The notes: generated from the sequence alone by a model not told the origin. A DNA stretch of 64,000 bases from Streptomyces sp. CC0208 (GCF_003443735.1 NZ_CP031969.1:3286001-3350000), one strand, 5' to 3'; positions 25,621 to 34,443 are shown, counted from the first letter of the stretch. Translations and numbers: made by a program.

Positions 25621-26298
25621 GTGCCTTCCCTGTTGCTGATCGAGGACGACGACGCCATCCGTACGGCCCTGGAGCTGAGCCTCACGCGCCAGGGTCACCG
25701 GGTGTCCACCGCTGCCACCGGCGAGGACGGCCTCAAACTGCTCCGTGAGCAGCGGCCGGACCTGATCGTGCTGGATGTGATGCTGCCCGGTATCGACGGG
25801 TTCGAGGTGTGCCGGCGCATCCGGCGCACGGACCAGCTGCCGATCATCCTGCTGACCGCGCGCAACGACGACATCGACGTGGTCGTCGGCCTGGAGTCCG
25901 GCGCCGACGACTATGTCGTCAAGCCGATCCAGGGGCGGGTCCTGGACGCCCGGATCCGGGCCGTGCTGCGGCGCGGTGAACGCGAGTCGACCGACGCGGC
26001 GAGCTTCGGCTCCCTGGTCATCGACCGCGCGGCCATGACCGTGACGAAGAACGGCGAGGACCTCCAGCTCACCCCGACCGAGCTCAGGCTGCTCCTTGAG
26101 CTGAGCCGGCGGCCCGGCCAGGCGCTGTCCCGCCAGCAGCTGCTGCGGCTCGTGTGGGAGCACGACTACCTCGGTGACTCGCGCCTGGTGGACGCCTGTG
26201 TGCAGCGACTGCGCGCCAAGGTCGAGGACGTGCCGTCGTCCCCGACGCTGATCCGTACCGTGCGGGGCGTGGGCTACCGGCTGGACACGCCTCAGTGA
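25621..26298 (+). CDS. afsQ1: Response regulator AfsQ1
   Basis: A 225-residue OmpR/PhoB-type regulator. The receiver domain (1-118) has the acidic pocket EDDD at 8-11, the phospho-acceptor Asp52 in IVLDVMLPG and Lys in DDYVVKP. The winged-helix domain (about 128-222) has TPTELRLLLELSRRPGQ and RTVRGVGYRL. Length and Asp52 match S. coelicolor AfsQ1, which activates antibiotic cluster regulators and represses nitrogen assimilation genes. The GTG lies 6 nt after a CAGAAT box with no ribosome site, so a leaderless start is possible. It overlaps afsQ2 by 4 bp. Confidence 0.94.
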   Translation: MPSLLLIEDDDAIRTALELSLTRQGHRVSTAATGEDGLKLLREQRPDLIVLDVMLPGIDGFEVCRRIRRTDQLPIILLTARNDDIDVVVGLESGADDYVVKPIQGRVLDARIRAVLRRGERESTDAASFGSLVIDRAAMTVTKNGEDLQLTPTELRLLLELSRRPGQALSRQQLLRLVWEHDYLGDSRLVDACVQRLRAKVEDVPSSPTLIRTVRGVGYRLDTPQ

Positions 26299-27872
26299 CC
26301 GAAGCACAAGGGGGGCTCCGCGACTGGTTCGCGGCTCGCAAGGGTGTCTGGTCACGGCTGCGCTTCACCAGCCTGCGGCTGCGTCTTGTCGTCGTGTTCG
26401 GCCTGGTGGCACTGACCGCCGCCGTGTCCGCGTCCGGGATCGCCTACTGGCTCAACCGCGAGGCGGTGCTCACCCGCGCCCAGGACGCGGTCCTGCGGGA
26501 CTTCCAGCAGGAGATGCAGAACCGCGCAGGCGCCCTGCCCGAGGACCCCACGCAGGACGAACTCCAGCGGACGGCGGGGCAGATGGCGGGCAGCAGCCAG
26601 CGCTTCAGCGTGCTGCTCGTGGCCTCCGACGCCAAGGGCCGGACGGTGTACGGCAATTCGGGAGCCCTGGACGGCTTCACGCTCCAGGACGTGCCCGTGT
26701 CGCTGCGCGAGGCGGTGAACGAGAAGCAGCAGGTCGACTCCGCCAACAAGTACGCCTACCACCTGTACTGGCAGCGGACCGTCGCCCACGACACCCCGTA
26801 TCTGGTCGCCGGGACACGGGTGATCGGCGGCGGCCCGACGGGCTACATGCTCAAGTCCCTCGAGCCGGAGGCCAAGGACCTCAACTCCCTGGCCTGGTCG
26901 CTGGGTATCGCCACCGGGCTCGCCCTGATCGGCTCCGCGCTGCTCGCGCAGGCCGCCGCGACGACCGTACTGAAGCCGGTGCACCGGCTGGGAGTCGCCG
27001 CCCGGCGGCTCGGCGAGGGCAGGCTGGACACCCGGCTCCGAGTGTCGGGCACCGACGAACTCGCGGACCTGTCACGGACGTTCAACTACGCGGCCGAGGC
27101 GCTGGAGAAGCGGGTCGAGGACATGTCCGCGCGCGACGACGCGTCCCGGCGTTTCGTGGCGGACATGAGCCACGAACTGCGCACTCCGCTCACCGCGATC
27201 ACCGCGGTGACGGAGATCCTGGAGGAGGAGCTGGAGGCCGAGTCCGGCTCGATGGACCCGATGATCGAGCCGGCCGTGCGGCTGGTGGTCAGCGAGACCC
27301 GCAGGCTGAACTCCCTGGTCGAGAACCTCATGGAGGTCACCCGCTTCGACGCGGGTACGGCCCGGCTGGTCCTGGACGACGTCGACGTGGCCGACCAGAT
27401 CACCGCGTGCATCGACGCGCGGGCGTGGCTGGACGCGGTGGAACTGGACGCCGAGCGCGGCATCCACGCCCGTCTTGACCCGCGGCGCCTGGACGTGATC
27501 CTCGCCAACCTGATCGGCAACGCGCTCAAGCACGGCGGTTCCCCGGTGCGGGTAGCGGTGCGCGCGGCGGACGACGAGGTGGTCATCGGGGTCCGCGACC
27601 ACGGCCCCGGTATCCCCGAGGACGTGCTTCCCCATGTCTTCGACCGCTTCTACAAGGCCAGTGCCTCCCGCCCCCGCTCCGAGGGCAGCGGCCTGGGCCT
27701 CTCGATCGCCCTGGAGAACGCCCACATCCACGGCGGCGAGATCACCGCGGCGAACTCTCCCGACGGGGGTGCCGTCTTCACGCTGCGGATACCCCGGGAC
27801 GCCTCGGAGCTCGCGGAACAGCTCATGGAGGCCAAGAAGGCCGACGACGGGGCGAAGAAGGGGGAGGCGTGA
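26295..27872 (+). CDS. afsQ2: Sensor histidine kinase AfsQ2
   Basis: A 525-residue membrane kinase. Two spans (about 32-53 and 200-222) flank an extracytoplasmic sensor of about 145 residues. A HAMP region follows (223-275), then the HisKA box MSHELRTPLTAI with His293, and the ATPase domain with LIGNALKHGG, VRDHGPGIPED and GSGLGLSIALENAH. The start GTG overlaps the afsQ1 stop (GTGA), which ties their expression. The sensor part has no named domain, so the signal is not visible in sequence. Confidence 0.93.
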   Translation: MTEAQGGLRDWFAARKGVWSRLRFTSLRLRLVVVFGLVALTAAVSASGIAYWLNREAVLTRAQDAVLRDFQQEMQNRAGALPEDPTQDELQRTAGQMAGSSQRFSVLLVASDAKGRTVYGNSGALDGFTLQDVPVSLREAVNEKQQVDSANKYAYHLYWQRTVAHDTPYLVAGTRVIGGGPTGYMLKSLEPEAKDLNSLAWSLGIATGLALIGSALLAQAAATTVLKPVHRLGVAARRLGEGRLDTRLRVSGTDELADLSRTFNYAAEALEKRVEDMSARDDASRRFVADMSHELRTPLTAITAVTEILEEELEAESGSMDPMIEPAVRLVVSETRRLNSLVENLMEVTRFDAGTARLVLDDVDVADQITACIDARAWLDAVELDAERGIHARLDPRRLDVILANLIGNALKHGGSPVRVAVRAADDEVVIGVRDHGPGIPEDVLPHVFDRFYKASASRPRSEGSGLGLSIALENAHIHGGEITAANSPDGGAVFTLRIPRDASELAEQLMEAKKADDGAKKGEA

Positions 27873-28525
27873 TGCGCCCGCAGGGACGACGTGAGGAGCG
27901 GTCGGGCACTCCACGTGCCGGGCTGAACGTGCTGCGGCTGCTGACGCTCCCGGTGCTCGGCCTGCTGGTCGCCGGGTGCGGGATCCGGCCCACCGAGGTG
28001 CCCACCGACTTCGGTCCCGCGCCCTCACGGGTGCGGTGTTCGCTGTCCGAGCCGGGCTCCGCCGAGCCGTCCTCGCACGGGCTGGCCGTGCAGGTGTTCC
28101 TGCTGTGCGGGGCGTCGCTGGTGGCCGTGGACCGGAGCCTGAGGGTCCCGGACGGCACCGCCGACTCCGAGCGGCGGGTGCTGGTCGCGCAGGGGCTCCT
28201 CGACCAGCTCGCCGAGACCCCGTCGGCGGCCGAGCGGGAGGCCGGGTACCAGACGTACGTGCGCGGCGGCATGACCGTCAGCGGGCCACGCCCCAAGGAC
28301 CCCGAGGACACGCTCCGGCTGAGCACCCCGCCTGCCGAGCTCTCCGCGTACGCCCTCGCCCAGGTCGTGTGCACCTTCTCCGACTCGGCCGCGGCCGAGG
28401 GCGACGGCTCCGTCATCCTCGGCGGCCCCTCGGCCACACCGCTGCGCCGCTACGACTGCACGGACGAGGTCCGCTCCCAGCCGGGCAGCCACCAGCCGCC
28501 GTCGACCGAGGTGACGCGCGGCTGA
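27872..28525 (+). CDS. AfsQ-operon lipoprotein
   Basis: A 217-residue lipoprotein. The N-terminus is basic, followed by LRLLTLPVLGLLVAGC, with Cys36 as lipidation site. The mature domain contains two short cysteine-bearing strands (RVRCSLSEPG, VFLLCGASL) and a late RRYDCTDEV; it looks like a compact sensor or accessory domain. The ATG overlaps the afsQ2 stop (TGATG), and the same third gene follows afsQ2 in S. coelicolor. A role in modulating AfsQ2 is inference. A GTG one codon upstream is the alternative start. Confidence 0.85.
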   Translation: MRPQGRREERSGTPRAGLNVLRLLTLPVLGLLVAGCGIRPTEVPTDFGPAPSRVRCSLSEPGSAEPSSHGLAVQVFLLCGASLVAVDRSLRVPDGTADSERRVLVAQGLLDQLAETPSAAEREAGYQTYVRGGMTVSGPRPKDPEDTLRLSTPPAELSAYALAQVVCTFSDSAAAEGDGSVILGGPSATPLRRYDCTDEVRSQPGSHQPPSTEVTRG

Positions 28526-28617
28526 CGCGGAGCCGGCCGGCACGTGTGGCGCAGGCCTCACCCAGGTACCTCGGGGGTTCCGGAACCGATCGTGCCGAGC
28601 GGGGCGTCTTGGGGATC

Positions 28618-29169
28618 GTGCAGCGTCAAGGCTTCGTCGGCGGCGATACCGTCCTACGCGTCCGTGTGGCAGGAGGTGCCCTCCTGGTCGCGCACCTCGC
28701 GTTCGTCGCCTGGTTCACGCTGCGGCCGCTGGACGTGCCCTGGGTCGTCCCCGCCAACCTGCACCCCTTCGCCGGCATCCGCGCCGACCTCGCCCTCGGC
28801 GGGCGGGAGGCGGCCCTGCGGATCGGCGAAGGGCTCGCGCTGCTGGCCCCGCTGGGCTTCCTGCTCCCGATGGTGCACGGTCGGCTGTGGGCGTCCCCGG
28901 TCGGTTCCCTGATCCGCACCTGTGTCGCGGGCGCGCTGATCTCCCTGGGCATTGAGCTGTTCCAGACCGGCGTCCCCGGCCAGGTCGTCGACATCGACTC
29001 CCTGTTCCTGAACACCGCGGGCGTCGCCCTCGCGCACCTCGTCGTCGTGCCGGCGGTGCGCCACTCGCTGCGCCGCAGGACCGAGCGGCGCCGGCGCACC
29101 ACCGTCCGCCAGGAGGAGCCGGCTCAGGGTAGGACCCCGACGATTCCCAGGGTCGGGATCGCCCCGTAG
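28618..29169 (+). CDS. VanZ-family membrane protein
   Basis: A 183-residue membrane protein with four to five spans and the VanZ signature: NLHPFAGIRADL after span 1, ISLGIELFQTGVPGQVVDIDSLFLNTAG in pieces, and an Arg-rich cytoplasmic tail (about 150-175). VanZ-like proteins are linked to glycopeptide or teicoplanin tolerance and envelope function, but most are uncharacterised. The start is uncertain; GTG at 28618 is chosen because it directly precedes span 1. It lies 92 bp after the AfsQ lipoprotein gene on the same strand. Confidence 0.82.
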   Translation: MQRQGFVGGDTVLRVRVAGGALLVAHLAFVAWFTLRPLDVPWVVPANLHPFAGIRADLALGGREAALRIGEGLALLAPLGFLLPMVHGRLWASPVGSLIRTCVAGALISLGIELFQTGVPGQVVDIDSLFLNTAGVALAHLVVVPAVRHSLRRRTERRRRTTVRQEEPAQGRTPTIPRVGIAP

Positions 29170-29261
29170 AGCGACGCTCTGTGGCATTCGTCTCCGTAGC
29201 GTTGAAGACAGCTGGAAAGGGTCACTCGGACCCGACCACCGACGCTCACGAAGGAGCCGCA

Positions 29262-29462
29262 ATGTCCCGCCTCGCCCGCCCCACCGACGGCCGCATGATC
29301 GGCGGAGTGTGTGCCGCGCTGGCACGGCGCTTCGGCACCTCCGCGACCACGATGCGCGTGATCTTCCTGGTGTCCTGTCTGCTGCCGGGCCCGCAGTTCC
29401 TGCTCTACATAGCCCTGTGGATCCTGTTCCCCTCGGAGGACAAGGCCCAGACCGCCTGGTGA
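29262..29462 (+). CDS. PspC-domain membrane protein
   Basis: A 66-residue single-domain PspC protein: RLARPTDGRMIGGVCAALARRFG, then one strongly hydrophobic segment (VIFLVSCLLPGPQFLLYIALWILF in part) and an acidic end. PspC domains take part in envelope-stress sensing, usually with partner proteins that are absent here. A clean AAGGAG ribosome site stands 6 nt before the ATG. It ends just before a 48-bp palindrome. Confidence 0.9.
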   Translation: MSRLARPTDGRMIGGVCAALARRFGTSATTMRVIFLVSCLLPGPQFLLYIALWILFPSEDKAQTAW

Positions 29463-29478
29463 CACCTCTGTGCACGGA

Positions 29479-29526
29479 CGCCGGTGGGGCGCACCCCCGA
29501 GATCTCGGGGGTGCGCCCCACCGGCG
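29479..29526. terminator. Perfect 48-bp loopless palindrome, probable bidirectional terminator
   Basis: Bases 29479-29502 and 29503-29526 are exact reverse complements with no loop; the centre is GAGATCTC. It lies between the convergent PspC and secreted-protein genes, so it can end both transcripts. A perfect arm of 24 bp can also extrude as a cruciform. Confidence 0.85.
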
Positions 29527-29546
29527 CGTGCGAGGAGCGGTGGGTC

Positions 29547-29903
29547 TCAGCCGAGCGGCAGACCGTTGAGGGCGGTGCCGCCGAAAGGCAGGACCTGGGC
29601 GATCGGCAGACCGCCGAGGAGACCGGCGACTGGCCCGGTCGGGCCGTCGGCGAGCACCTTCTCGACGGCGGGCTGCGCGGCCGAGACGCCCGTGGCGACC
29701 GCCGGCTGGGCCTGCGCCAGCGCCTCACCGGCGCCCGGCAGCGACTTGGTGACGTTCTCGGTGGGGAGCCCCTGGGAGACGGAGCCGAGCGCCTGGGTGG
29801 CGTTCGGGACCGCCGGAGCGGCGTTCGCGGCACCCGCGCCGACGGCGGCGAAGGCGGCACCGAGGGCGGCGACACCGAGGGTCTTGGCAGCAGACTGCTT
29901 CAT
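29547..29903 (-). CDS. Second small secreted Ala/Val-rich protein
   Basis: A 118-residue protein with a clear signal peptide (MKQSAAKTLGVAALGAAFAA, cleavage near ANA-AP at residue 28). The mature chain has no cysteine and repeated Gln-Pro-Ala-Val and Gly-Leu-Pro segments, ending GGTALNGLPLG. Composition and layout match the protein at 23324-23719, and both sit at the edges of the sigQ-afsQ block, facing a terminator hairpin. The function is unknown; surface or secreted matrix role is a guess. The upstream DNA has an inverted GTTTAC/GTAAAC pair. Confidence 0.75.
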   Translation of the reverse strand: MKQSAAKTLGVAALGAAFAAVGAGAANAAPAVPNATQALGSVSQGLPTENVTKSLPGAGEALAQAQPAVATGVSAAQPAVEKVLADGPTGPVAGLLGGLPIAQVLPFGGTALNGLPLG

Positions 29904-30039
29904 GAAATGCGTCCTCGAAATGGGTTTACGGGAGTCAGCGGTCCACGAACGTAAACACGGGAGCCCGCCCACCGCAAACATCGAAATGCGGACGGACGGT
30001 GAACACCCGCCCGCATTCCACACCCGAGAATTGTGCCGC

Positions 30040-31203
30040 TCAGCTCTCCTCGGCCACAGAACCGCTGGTGGAGGCGGTCTGCTGGAACAGCCATTCGGAC
30101 TTCAGCTCGGCATATCCGGGCTTGATGACGTCATTGATCATCGCGAGTCGTTCATCGAAAGGAATGAACGCTGATTTCATCGCATTGACGGAGAACCACT
30201 GCATGTCGTCGAGCGAATAACCGAACGCCTCGACAAGGTGCTCGAATTCCCGGCTCATGCTGGTGCCGGACATCAGCCGGTTGTCGGTGTTCACGGTGGC
30301 CCGGAAGTGCAGCCGCCGCAGGAGTCCGATCGGGTGCTCGGCGTACGAGGACGCGGCCCCGGTCTGGAGGTTGGAGCTGGGGCACAGCTCCAGCGGGATC
30401 CGCTTGTCCCGGACGTAGGAGGCGAGCCGTCCGAGCTTGACCGTGCCGTCCTCGTGGACCTGGATGTCGTCGATGATGCGCACGCCGTGCCCGAGCCGGT
30501 CGGCACCGCACCACTGCAGGGCCTGCCAGATGGACGGCAGCCCGAAGGCCTCGCCGGCGTGGATGGTGAAGTGGTTGTTCTCGCGCTTCAGGTACTCGAA
30601 GGCGTCGAGATGCCGGGTGGGCGGGTAGCCGGCCTCCGCGCCCGCGATGTCGAACCCGACGACGCCCAGGTCGCGGTAGCGGTTGGCGAGCTCGGCGATC
30701 TCCAGGGCCCGGGCCGCGTGCCGCATGGCGGTGAGCAGGGCGCCGACGCGGATGCGGTGGCCGTTCGCCCTGGCCCTGCGCTCGCCTTCGCGGAAGCCCT
30801 CGTTGACGGCCTCGACGACCTCTTCGAGGGTCAGCCCCTTCTGCAGGTGCTGCTCGGGGGCGTAGCGCACCTCGGCGTAGACGACACCGTCCTCGGCGAG
30901 GTCCTCGGCGCACTCGGCGGCCACCCGGGTGAGGGCCTCGCGGGTCTGCATGACGCCGACGGTGTGCGAGAAGGTCTCCAAGTACCGTTCCAGCGAACCC
31001 GAGTCGGCGGCTTCGCGGAACCAGACGCCCAGCCGGTCCGCGTCGGTCTCGGGGAGTCCGGTGTACCCGGCGTCCCGGGCGAGGTCGACGATCGTGCCGG
31101 GGCGCAGCCCGCCGTCGAGGTGATCGTGCAGCAGAACCTTGGGTGCTCGGCGGATCTGGTCCGAGCTCGGGGAGTTCCCCATCCGGTCAGTCTGGCTCGT
31201 CAT
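30040..31203 (-). CDS. add: Adenosine deaminase
   Basis: A 387-residue metal-dependent deaminase converting (deoxy)adenosine to (deoxy)inosine. Zinc ligands are HDH (His26, His28), His215 in HAGEAFG (with Glu218 as proton donor) and Asp307 in NTDNRLM; His239 in RLGHG is the catalytic base. Its product feeds the purine nucleoside phosphorylase encoded at 15677. The ATG at 31203 has no ribosome site. It follows a TAGAGT box by 6 nt, with the nucleoside operator directly upstream, so the mRNA is probably leaderless. Confidence 0.94.
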   Translation of the reverse strand: MTSQTDRMGNSPSSDQIRRAPKVLLHDHLDGGLRPGTIVDLARDAGYTGLPETDADRLGVWFREAADSGSLERYLETFSHTVGVMQTREALTRVAAECAEDLAEDGVVYAEVRYAPEQHLQKGLTLEEVVEAVNEGFREGERRARANGHRIRVGALLTAMRHAARALEIAELANRYRDLGVVGFDIAGAEAGYPPTRHLDAFEYLKRENNHFTIHAGEAFGLPSIWQALQWCGADRLGHGVRIIDDIQVHEDGTVKLGRLASYVRDKRIPLELCPSSNLQTGAASSYAEHPIGLLRRLHFRATVNTDNRLMSGTSMSREFEHLVEAFGYSLDDMQWFSVNAMKSAFIPFDERLAMINDVIKPGYAELKSEWLFQQTASTSGSVAEES

Positions 31204-31231
31204 CTGGGCACTCTAACTCCTACGCGCGTAG
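31204..31231 (-). promoter_or_regulatory. Nucleoside-regulon operator and -10 box of add
   Basis: CTACGCGCGTAG (31220-31231) is followed on the minus strand by TAGAGT (31210-31215) and 6 nt later by the add ATG. The layout is the same as at deoC: operator next to the -10 box and no Shine-Dalgarno sequence. Confidence 0.72.
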
Positions 31232-31316
31232 AGCGCCCGCTGTACGAATCCGCCGATACGTAACGGTGACCGCCCCGCCCCGTGTCGTACACCCGGGCTT
31301 CTGACACTGTTCTGCC

Positions 31317-32072
31317 ATGGCACAGCAAGCGACGCCGGTGCGCACCGCCCGACTGGGCAGGGCACTCGGCCCGGAGCCGGCGGCGGTGAGCGGGGTGGTG
31401 CTGCTCCTCCCGGGCGGCGACGAGACCTCTCTGCGCAGACCCGCCTCGATGCGACTCCCCTCCGCCGTCAGGGCGTTGGGACGACGACTCGCCCGTGCGG
31501 GGCACGCCGAGGGGCTCGCGGCCCACCTCGTGCACTACCGCTATCGCGGCTGGAACGGCAGCGAGGCGCATCCCGCGCACGACGCGACCTGGGCCGCCGA
31601 CGAGGTCGTACGGCGGTACGGCGACGTCCCCGTGTCCCTGGTCGGCGTCGACATGGGCGCACGGGCGGCACTGCGCGCGGGCGGCCACGAGGCCGTCAAC
31701 TCCGTGGTGGCGGTCGCTCCTCGGCTGCCCGAGGAGGACGTGGCGGCCACCCCCGAACCGGTCAAGCAGCTCGTGGGGCGGCGGGTGTTGATCGTGCACG
31801 GGACCAACGACCGGCAGGCGGACCCCGAGTTGTCGTTCCGGCTGGCGTCCCGGGCGAAGAAGGCGAACCGGGAGGTGTGCCGGTTCGAGGTGCACTCCGA
31901 CGGGCACGGACTGCACCAGTACCGGGCCGAAGTGCAGGCCCTGACCGAGGACTTCGTGATGGGGGCGCTGTTCGGGCGGGCGCTGTCCCGGCCGGTGCAG
32001 GACGCGCTGGCCGCGCCTCCGCCGCTGGGGCTGCGGATGCCGCTGGCTTCCGGGTTCGGGCGTCGGCGGTAG
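31317..32072 (+). CDS. Alpha/beta hydrolase with Asp at the nucleophile elbow
   Basis: A 251-residue alpha/beta hydrolase: LLLPGGDE oxyanion strand, nucleophile elbow LVGVDMGARAAL, LIVHGTNDRQADPE with the acid Asp164, and a terminal VHSDGHGLH histidine. The elbow has Asp112 where lipases and esterases carry Ser. That pattern is seen in dehalogenases and epoxide hydrolases, and also in inactive members, so simple serine esterase activity is not expected. It is a single gene, convergent with a LysR regulator, with no pathway context. Confidence 0.8.
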   Translation: MAQQATPVRTARLGRALGPEPAAVSGVVLLLPGGDETSLRRPASMRLPSAVRALGRRLARAGHAEGLAAHLVHYRYRGWNGSEAHPAHDATWAADEVVRRYGDVPVSLVGVDMGARAALRAGGHEAVNSVVAVAPRLPEEDVAATPEPVKQLVGRRVLIVHGTNDRQADPELSFRLASRAKKANREVCRFEVHSDGHGLHQYRAEVQALTEDFVMGALFGRALSRPVQDALAAPPPLGLRMPLASGFGRRR

Positions 32073-32089
32073 GTCAGGGCGGTGGGGGG

Positions 32090-32124
32090 GCAGGTCACGG
32101 CAGCCGGGTGCAGGTCACGGCAGC
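32090..32124. repeat. 15-bp repeat with 20-bp period at the LysR gene end
   Basis: GCAGGTCACGGCAGC occurs at 32090-32104 and 32110-32124. The second copy includes the stop codon of the LysR gene (32115-32117, minus strand), and the first carries the same TGA triplet beyond it. Confidence 0.8.
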
Positions 32125-33065
32125 AGGTTGCCCCTTCTGGACAGCAGGAACTTCTTGAAGGCGGCCACCGGCGGGGTGTCCGGGTGGCCGTCGAGCCAGG
32201 CGACGCCGATCTCGCGGGCCGCACGAGGGGCCGTGACCGTCAGTTCCACGACTCCCGGGCGGGGAAAGGCGGGCGGCGGCAGGAGGGCGACGCCCAGGCC
32301 CGCCGCCACCAGCCCCCTCAGCGTCTCCGCCTCCTCGCCCTCGAAGGCGATCCTCGGTTTGAAGCCGGCCTCCTGGCAGAGGTCGTCGGTGATGCGGCGC
32401 AGGCCGTAGCCGGGTTCCAGGGTGACGAAGGACTCCTCGGCGGCCTCGGCTAGGCGGACGCGCCTGCGGGCCGCGAGGGGGTGGTCGGCGGGGACCACGA
32501 GCCGCAGCTTCTGCTCGTCGAGACGCCGGGCGACGAGGTCGGGGGCGTCCGGCACCGGGGAGGTCAGGCACAGGTCCAGTTCCCCGGCCCGCAGCCGCTC
32601 GATCATCGCCTCGCCGTAGTTCTGGACCAGGCTGAAGCGGACGCGGGGATGGTCGGCACGGAAGGCGCGGATCAGGCCCGGGACCGTCTCCGAACCCATC
32701 GTATGGAGGAACCCGAAGGCGACCTTGCCGGTGGCCGGGTCGGCGTCGGCACGGACCTCGTCGGCGGCCCGCCGGATCTCGGCGAGGGCGCGTTCGACGG
32801 AGCCGAGGAAGGTGCGGCCGGCGGGGGTGAGGGAGACCGTGCGGCCGATGCGGGCGAACAGGTCGACGCCGAGGTCCTGTTCGAGGCGGACCATGGCCCG
32901 GGAGAGCGTCGACTGGGGTACGTCCATCTCCTGGGCGGCGCGGGTGACGTGCTCGGTGCGGGCCACACCGGCGAAGTACGCGAGCCGCGGGGCCAGCAAC
33001 ATCACCATGTCTTCTGTGTCACTGGACGGTGACAGACGCGCCTGTGACCTCTGCTGATGCTCCAT
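32115..33065 (-). CDS. LysR-family transcriptional regulator
   Basis: A 316-residue LysR regulator. The winged helix-turn-helix covers about residues 25-85 (LAYFAGVARTEHVTRAAQEM, PQSTLSRAMVRLEQDLGVDLF). The co-inducer domain (110-305) has the two-lobed substrate-binding form and GLGVALLPPPAF near the end. It is divergent from an MFS exporter gene, with only 63 bp between starts and a T-N11-A motif inside, the classical layout in which a LysR protein controls its neighbour. The start could also be Met20 or Met22. Confidence 0.9.
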   Translation of the reverse strand: MEHQQRSQARLSPSSDTEDMVMLLAPRLAYFAGVARTEHVTRAAQEMDVPQSTLSRAMVRLEQDLGVDLFARIGRTVSLTPAGRTFLGSVERALAEIRRAADEVRADADPATGKVAFGFLHTMGSETVPGLIRAFRADHPRVRFSLVQNYGEAMIERLRAGELDLCLTSPVPDAPDLVARRLDEQKLRLVVPADHPLAARRRVRLAEAAEESFVTLEPGYGLRRITDDLCQEAGFKPRIAFEGEEAETLRGLVAAGLGVALLPPPAFPRPGVVELTVTAPRAAREIGVAWLDGHPDTPPVAAFKKFLLSRRGNLLP

Positions 33066-33083
33066 GGGAACGATTATGGCGAA

Positions 33084-33096
33084 TCCATGCATTGGA
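33084..33096. promoter_or_regulatory. LysR-type box TCCATGCATTGGA
   Basis: A T-N11-A element with 4-bp arms (TCCA and TGGA) lies midway between the divergent LysR and MFS genes. It is the likely binding site of the adjacent regulator. Confidence 0.55.
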
Positions 33097-33128
33097 CGGA
33101 TGAGCGGAGCCGTACGTAACTTCGAGGC

Positions 33129-34397
33129 ATGCCTGCCAGTACCGAGGCGCCCACCCGCGTGGGCGCCGCATCCCCCGTCCCTGTCGCCGTCGACTCCCGT
33201 CTGTCCCCGGGCGGCCCCGGCTACCGCCGGATGAGCTTCGCCCTCTTCCTCGCCGGGGTCGCCACCTTCGCGCTGCTGTACTCCACGCAGGCCCTTCTCC
33301 CGCTGATCTCGGGCGAGTTCGGGGTCGCGGCGAGCGAGGCGAGCTGGACGGTGGCGGCGGCGACCGGCGGTCTGGCGCTGTTCGTGCTGCCGATGAGCGC
33401 CCTCTCCGAGCGCTTCGGACGCCGTACGGTCATGACGGCCTCGCTGGCGGTCGCCGTGACGGTCGGGATCCTGGTCCCCTTCGCGCCCTCGCTGACCACG
33501 CTGGTCGTGCTGCGGGCGGTGCAGGGGGCGGCCCTGGCCGGGCTGCCCGCCTCCGCCACGGCGTATCTCGCCGAGGAGGTCCGCCCGAAGGCACTGGTCA
33601 CGGCGATCGGCCTGTTCGTCGCCGGCAACAGCGTCGGCGGGATGAGCGGCCGGGTCATCACGGGCTGGGTCGCGCAGGAGTGGGGCTGGCGGGTGGCCGT
33701 AGGGGTCATCGGCGCGATCGCGGTGGCCTGTGCGGTGGCGTTCCGCCTGCTGCTCCCGGCGCCGCAGCACTTCGTGGCGGGCTCGCTGCGGCCGCGGGTG
33801 CTGCTCGGCACGGTCCGCACACACCTCTCCGACCCGCTGCTGCGCCGCCTCTACGCGATCGGCGCGCTGTTCATGACGGTCTTCGGCGGCGTGTACACGG
33901 TGATCGGCTACCGCCTGACGGAGGCCCCGTTCGGGTTGCCGCAGGGCATCGTCGGCTCGATCTTCCTGGTCTACCTGGTGGGCACGGTGTCCGCGTCGAC
34001 GGCGGGGCGGCTGGTCGGGCGCCTGGGCCGCCGGGGCGCGCTGTACGCGGCGGGCGGTACGACGGCGACCGGCCTGCTGCTCTCCCTGTCCGGCTCCCTG
34101 TGGCTGGTCCTCCTGGGCCTGGTCCTGATCACCGGCGGTTTCTTCGCGGGGCACGCGGTGGCGTCCTCGGCGGTCAGCAAGACGGCCACCCACGGCCGGG
34201 CGCAGGCCTCGGCCCTCTACCAGTCCGCCTACTACATCGGCTCCAGCGCGGGCAGCACGGTCGGCGCGCTCGCCTTCCACGCGGGCGGCTGGGCCGGGAC
34301 GGTCGGGGTCGGACTCCTGGCGGTGCTCGGCGTGGTGTCGATCACCGTCCTCGGAACACGTGCGGCTCGGGCCCAGCAGCGGCTCGCGACGGCCTGA
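33129..34397 (+). CDS. Major facilitator superfamily transporter
   Basis: A 422-residue, 12-span MFS protein of the drug:H+ antiporter/AraJ-like branch. After span 2 lies the motif-A loop, as SERFGRRTVMTAS. A central cytoplasmic loop with LRPRVLLGTVRTHLSDPLLRR joins the halves. Efflux of small molecules is expected, with no substrate clue. The ATG at 33129 has a short GAGG ribosome site. It is divergent from and probably controlled by the LysR gene, and ends in a strong terminator. Confidence 0.9.
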   Translation: MPASTEAPTRVGAASPVPVAVDSRLSPGGPGYRRMSFALFLAGVATFALLYSTQALLPLISGEFGVAASEASWTVAAATGGLALFVLPMSALSERFGRRTVMTASLAVAVTVGILVPFAPSLTTLVVLRAVQGAALAGLPASATAYLAEEVRPKALVTAIGLFVAGNSVGGMSGRVITGWVAQEWGWRVAVGVIGAIAVACAVAFRLLLPAPQHFVAGSLRPRVLLGTVRTHLSDPLLRRLYAIGALFMTVFGGVYTVIGYRLTEAPFGLPQGIVGSIFLVYLVGTVSASTAGRLVGRLGRRGALYAAGGTTATGLLLSLSGSLWLVLLGLVLITGGFFAGHAVASSAVSKTATHGRAQASALYQSAYYIGSSAGSTVGALAFHAGGWAGTVGVGLLAVLGVVSITVLGTRAARAQQRLATA

Positions 34398-34413
34398 GCC
34401 GTGCGTCTGACTT

Positions 34414-34443
34414 CCCCCCGGTCGAGGTCGGTCGACCGGGGGG
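34414..34443 (+). terminator. Terminator after the MFS gene
   Basis: A perfect 12-bp stem (34414-34425 with 34432-34443) and 6-nt loop, 17 bp after the MFS stop. There is no T run, as is usual in streptomycetes. Confidence 0.8.
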
